This document shows positions 62,497 through 64,000 of a stretch of DNA of 64,000 nucleotides, piece by piece. The notes below the pieces were generated by a model. It made no database searches. It was given only the letters and a program-made list of their open reading frames with translations, and was not told where the DNA came from. The translations under genes and the position numbers were made by a program. Each line of letters starts with the position of its first letter. The first letter of the stretch is position 1. Origin of the DNA: an uncultured Flavobacteriaceae bacterium (GTDB taxonomy: Bacteria > Bacteroidota > Bacteroidia > Flavobacteriales > Flavobacteriaceae); NCBI GenBank assembly GCA_947500445.1, contig CANMSB010000017.1, positions 39,592 through 103,591 on the forward strand, written 5' to 3'.

Positions 62497-63180
62497 ATGG
62501 GTATTTTAAACATATTCAAATCCAACAAGTCGCGTCCAAAAACCGCTCTGAAAAGAAAAAAGGAAACAGAAAAATTTCTAAAATCAATCAATGTTCCCAT
62601 AATTGAACACCTTCCAATGATTGAGGAGGAATATGAAGTGCGCATTAGAAAACCTAATGAAATTGCCGAACGCATTCTAATATTGACATATTTGAATTAT
62701 GTTGTAGAAGAACCCGAATCCAAAACTAATGTAATTCACTTTATAAAAGATAGTGGGCTTTGGGACAAAGTCTCTCCTGACGAAAAAAAACTTTTCGAAA
62801 GTGAAGAATTGACGAAGCAGGAACATATTAACATCTCTTGGCGTTCAGAAGCAATTTGGGTCTTACTTTGGGTAATAAACAAAGTGGACAACATTAAACT
62901 TCCGTTCGAGGAAGTGCAGATTATGGATATAGTTTCTAAACTTCCCGAATTCATGTCAGACCCAATGGACTTTAAAAATACGGCAATAACCAGAACCATA
63001 TCAGAGATTTTAGACTTTTCGGACTTGACTTACAGAATACATTGGGCAACTAGAAATTCGGAATTGAATAACGACACATCCGTGAGTTTTAATCCGAGCA
63101 TTGTAATGGAAAGACATTATGCAATAAACTGGGTTACCTATTATGTTGAAGAATGGGACGAAATAACAACGGATACATAA
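62497..63180 (+). CDS. DUF4272 domain-containing protein
   Basis: 227 residues from ATG 62497; an upstream in-frame ATG at 62410 lies inside the spacer palindrome and is rejected. Conserved DUF4272 blocks: RKPNEIAERILILTYLNYVVEE (~50-71), DEKKLFESEELTKQEHINISWRSEAIWVLLWVINKVDNI (~92-130), PMDFKNTAITRTISEILDFSDLTYRIHWATRNSEL (~156-190). Function unknown; the family is scattered among bacteria and often sits in mobile or interbacterial-competition regions. Confidence 0.85.
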   Translation: MGILNIFKSNKSRPKTALKRKKETEKFLKSINVPIIEHLPMIEEEYEVRIRKPNEIAERILILTYLNYVVEEPESKTNVIHFIKDSGLWDKVSPDEKKLFESEELTKQEHINISWRSEAIWVLLWVINKVDNIKLPFEEVQIMDIVSKLPEFMSDPMDFKNTAITRTISEILDFSDLTYRIHWATRNSELNNDTSVSFNPSIVMERHYAINWVTYYVEEWDEITTDT

Positions 63181-63185
63181 AACTG

Positions 63186-63317
63186 GTGTCAATATCGCCT
63201 AAATTTATTGCCTGCCGATTTCCTAAACGGAAATCACGCGCAAAAAGCTATCTTTAGGTTCGGCCGGATTGTCCTTCGGACGAATCACAGCAACGAACTT
63301 TAGCCGAACCGTTGTGC
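63186..63317. repeat. attC-like imperfect palindrome after DUF4272 gene
   Basis: Left TGTCAATATCGCCTAAATTT-ATTGCCTG (63187-63214) mirrors right CAGCAACGAACTTTAGCCGA-ACCGTTGTGC (63288-63317); TCGnCTAAAnTT..TTGC agrees on both arms. The right arm shares TTAGCCGAACCGTT with the palindrome at 58768-58793. Confidence 0.55.
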
Positions 63318-63424
63318 ACAATTATCTACACAAATAACCCTATCGTTTTCTTAAACTATCAATTCAAATTCCATGTAGGAAAATAATACTAAATTTAGGC
63401 GTTAGTCGGAATTAAAAAATAAAT

Positions 63425-64000
63425 ATGCCATTTAAAGAATTCTTAGAAGAATATTCACTTTTCAGAAAATATAAAATCGAAATACCCAAAACAGCTAATT
63501 TATTGGATAAACCACCAATAAACATGAAATGCCTTAGGTGTAAATCTGTACAGACTTTTAATATGCCTGATGAATATTTTCACTATCATCCTGTCGAGAC
63601 AGATGATTTAAAACTATCTGTACAATATACCTGTCAATCTTGTAGACTCTTCCGAAGAGAGTTCCATATGTATGTTAGTCCGGATAGAGACTACATCTAT
63701 AAATTTGGTCAGTATCCCGAATGGGAAATCAAAATAGACAAGGTCTTAGAAAAAACTTTAGGCAAACATGCAGCAACTTTTCGCAAAGGATTAGTTTGCG
63801 AATCCCAGGGATATGGTATTGGAGCATTTGCCTATTACAGAAGAATTACGGAAGAGATAATAGATGAACTACTGGATTCCATTACGGACTTGATTGATGA
63901 AGAAAATAAGGAAAAGTATCTAGTGAAGGCTTCCCTGTTTTTCGTACAGTTTAAAAATCAACTATTTTTAGATTATGAAGAAAAGCAGATTTACCGAAGC
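63425..64000 (+). CDS. Hypothetical protein with zinc-ribbon-like CxxC pairs (3' end outside window)
   Basis: 192 residues are visible without a stop at the window edge. The N-terminal part has KCLRCKS (~36) and YTCQSCRLFRRE (~72), two CxxC pairs that could bind one zinc. The middle has YPEWEIKIDKVLEKTLGKHAATFRKGLVCESQGYGIGAFAYYRRI (~95-140), then a helical part rich in acidic residues. No family is recognised with confidence. It follows an attC-like palindrome in the same orientation as the other cassette genes. Confidence 0.75.
   Translation, partial: MPFKEFLEEYSLFRKYKIEIPKTANLLDKPPINMKCLRCKSVQTFNMPDEYFHYHPVETDDLKLSVQYTCQSCRLFRREFHMYVSPDRDYIYKFGQYPEWEIKIDKVLEKTLGKHAATFRKGLVCESQGYGIGAFAYYRRITEEIIDELLDSITDLIDEENKEKYLVKASLFFVQFKNQLFLDYEEKQIYRS

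Noticed and set aside
1..64000. CRISPR arrays, complete insertion sequences or rRNA genes
   Set aside because: No regularly spaced direct repeats, transposase genes or rRNA-like sequence were seen.

Overview
The window looks like a chromosomal piece of a marine member of the Flavobacteriaceae (Bacteroidota). The signs are a SusC/SusD polysaccharide-utilisation locus, a type IX secretion C-terminal sorting domain, a BshB1-type bacillithiol deacetylase, a fused CcsBA cytochrome c synthase, several Bacteroidota-restricted DUF families (DUF2911, DUF4290, DUF6340, flavobacterial START-like), weak Shine-Dalgarno signals and promoters of the TAnnTTTG type. No species is claimed.

1-18.7 kb is mostly housekeeping: the end of an M28 peptidase, tRNA-His, a TPR histidine kinase, bshB1, a PLP-dependent sulfur amino acid enzyme, a MATE exporter, ccsBA, a plus-strand run of DUF2520, KdsC-like phosphatase, Maf, a lipoprotein and a small MscS channel, then a secreted LmbE-like protein, a 33-residue membrane microprotein and a sodium:solute symporter. 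18.8-33.6 kb is a polysaccharide locus: a multidomain secreted lyase-like protein with two DNRLRE/CBM96-like modules, a GH88 unsaturated uronyl hydrolase, SusD, SusC, a LacI-type regulator and, divergently, a large FG-GAP/UnbV lipoprotein. The palindrome TACAATCGATTGTA lies in front of both susC and the FG-GAP gene and is the probable LacI operator. The enzymes suggest a uronic-acid-containing glycan cut by a lyase and finished by GH88.

33.7-57.5 kb holds DUF2911, a secreted propeller-like protein, a light-repair operon (SRPBCC, SDR, two photolyase/cryptochromes), DUF6340, pirin and small membrane proteins, and a minus-strand signalling operon (cNMP-binding histidine kinase, receiver-flavin oxidoreductase fusion, UBP-type zinc finger, GNAT). 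Next come murA, DUF4290, DUF493, an AAA kinase-recQ-fmt operon, HU, YqgE, a class IV aminotransferase, a START-like protein and a CAT-anticodon tRNA. The spacers at 41.4-41.9 and 44.4-44.7 kb contain 160-162 bp palindromic elements, including one inserted into the middle of another.

57.5-64 kb differs: AT-rich, long spacers, single plus-strand hypothetical genes. It begins with a decayed tyrosine-recombinase C-terminus just after the tRNA. The spacers carry imperfect palindromes whose ends read TAAC ... GTTA, with a shared AACCGTT right core. I read this as an integron-like cassette array (attC-like sites) with a broken integrase. This is the most interesting part of the window, and it is an inference that needs folding and comparative searches.
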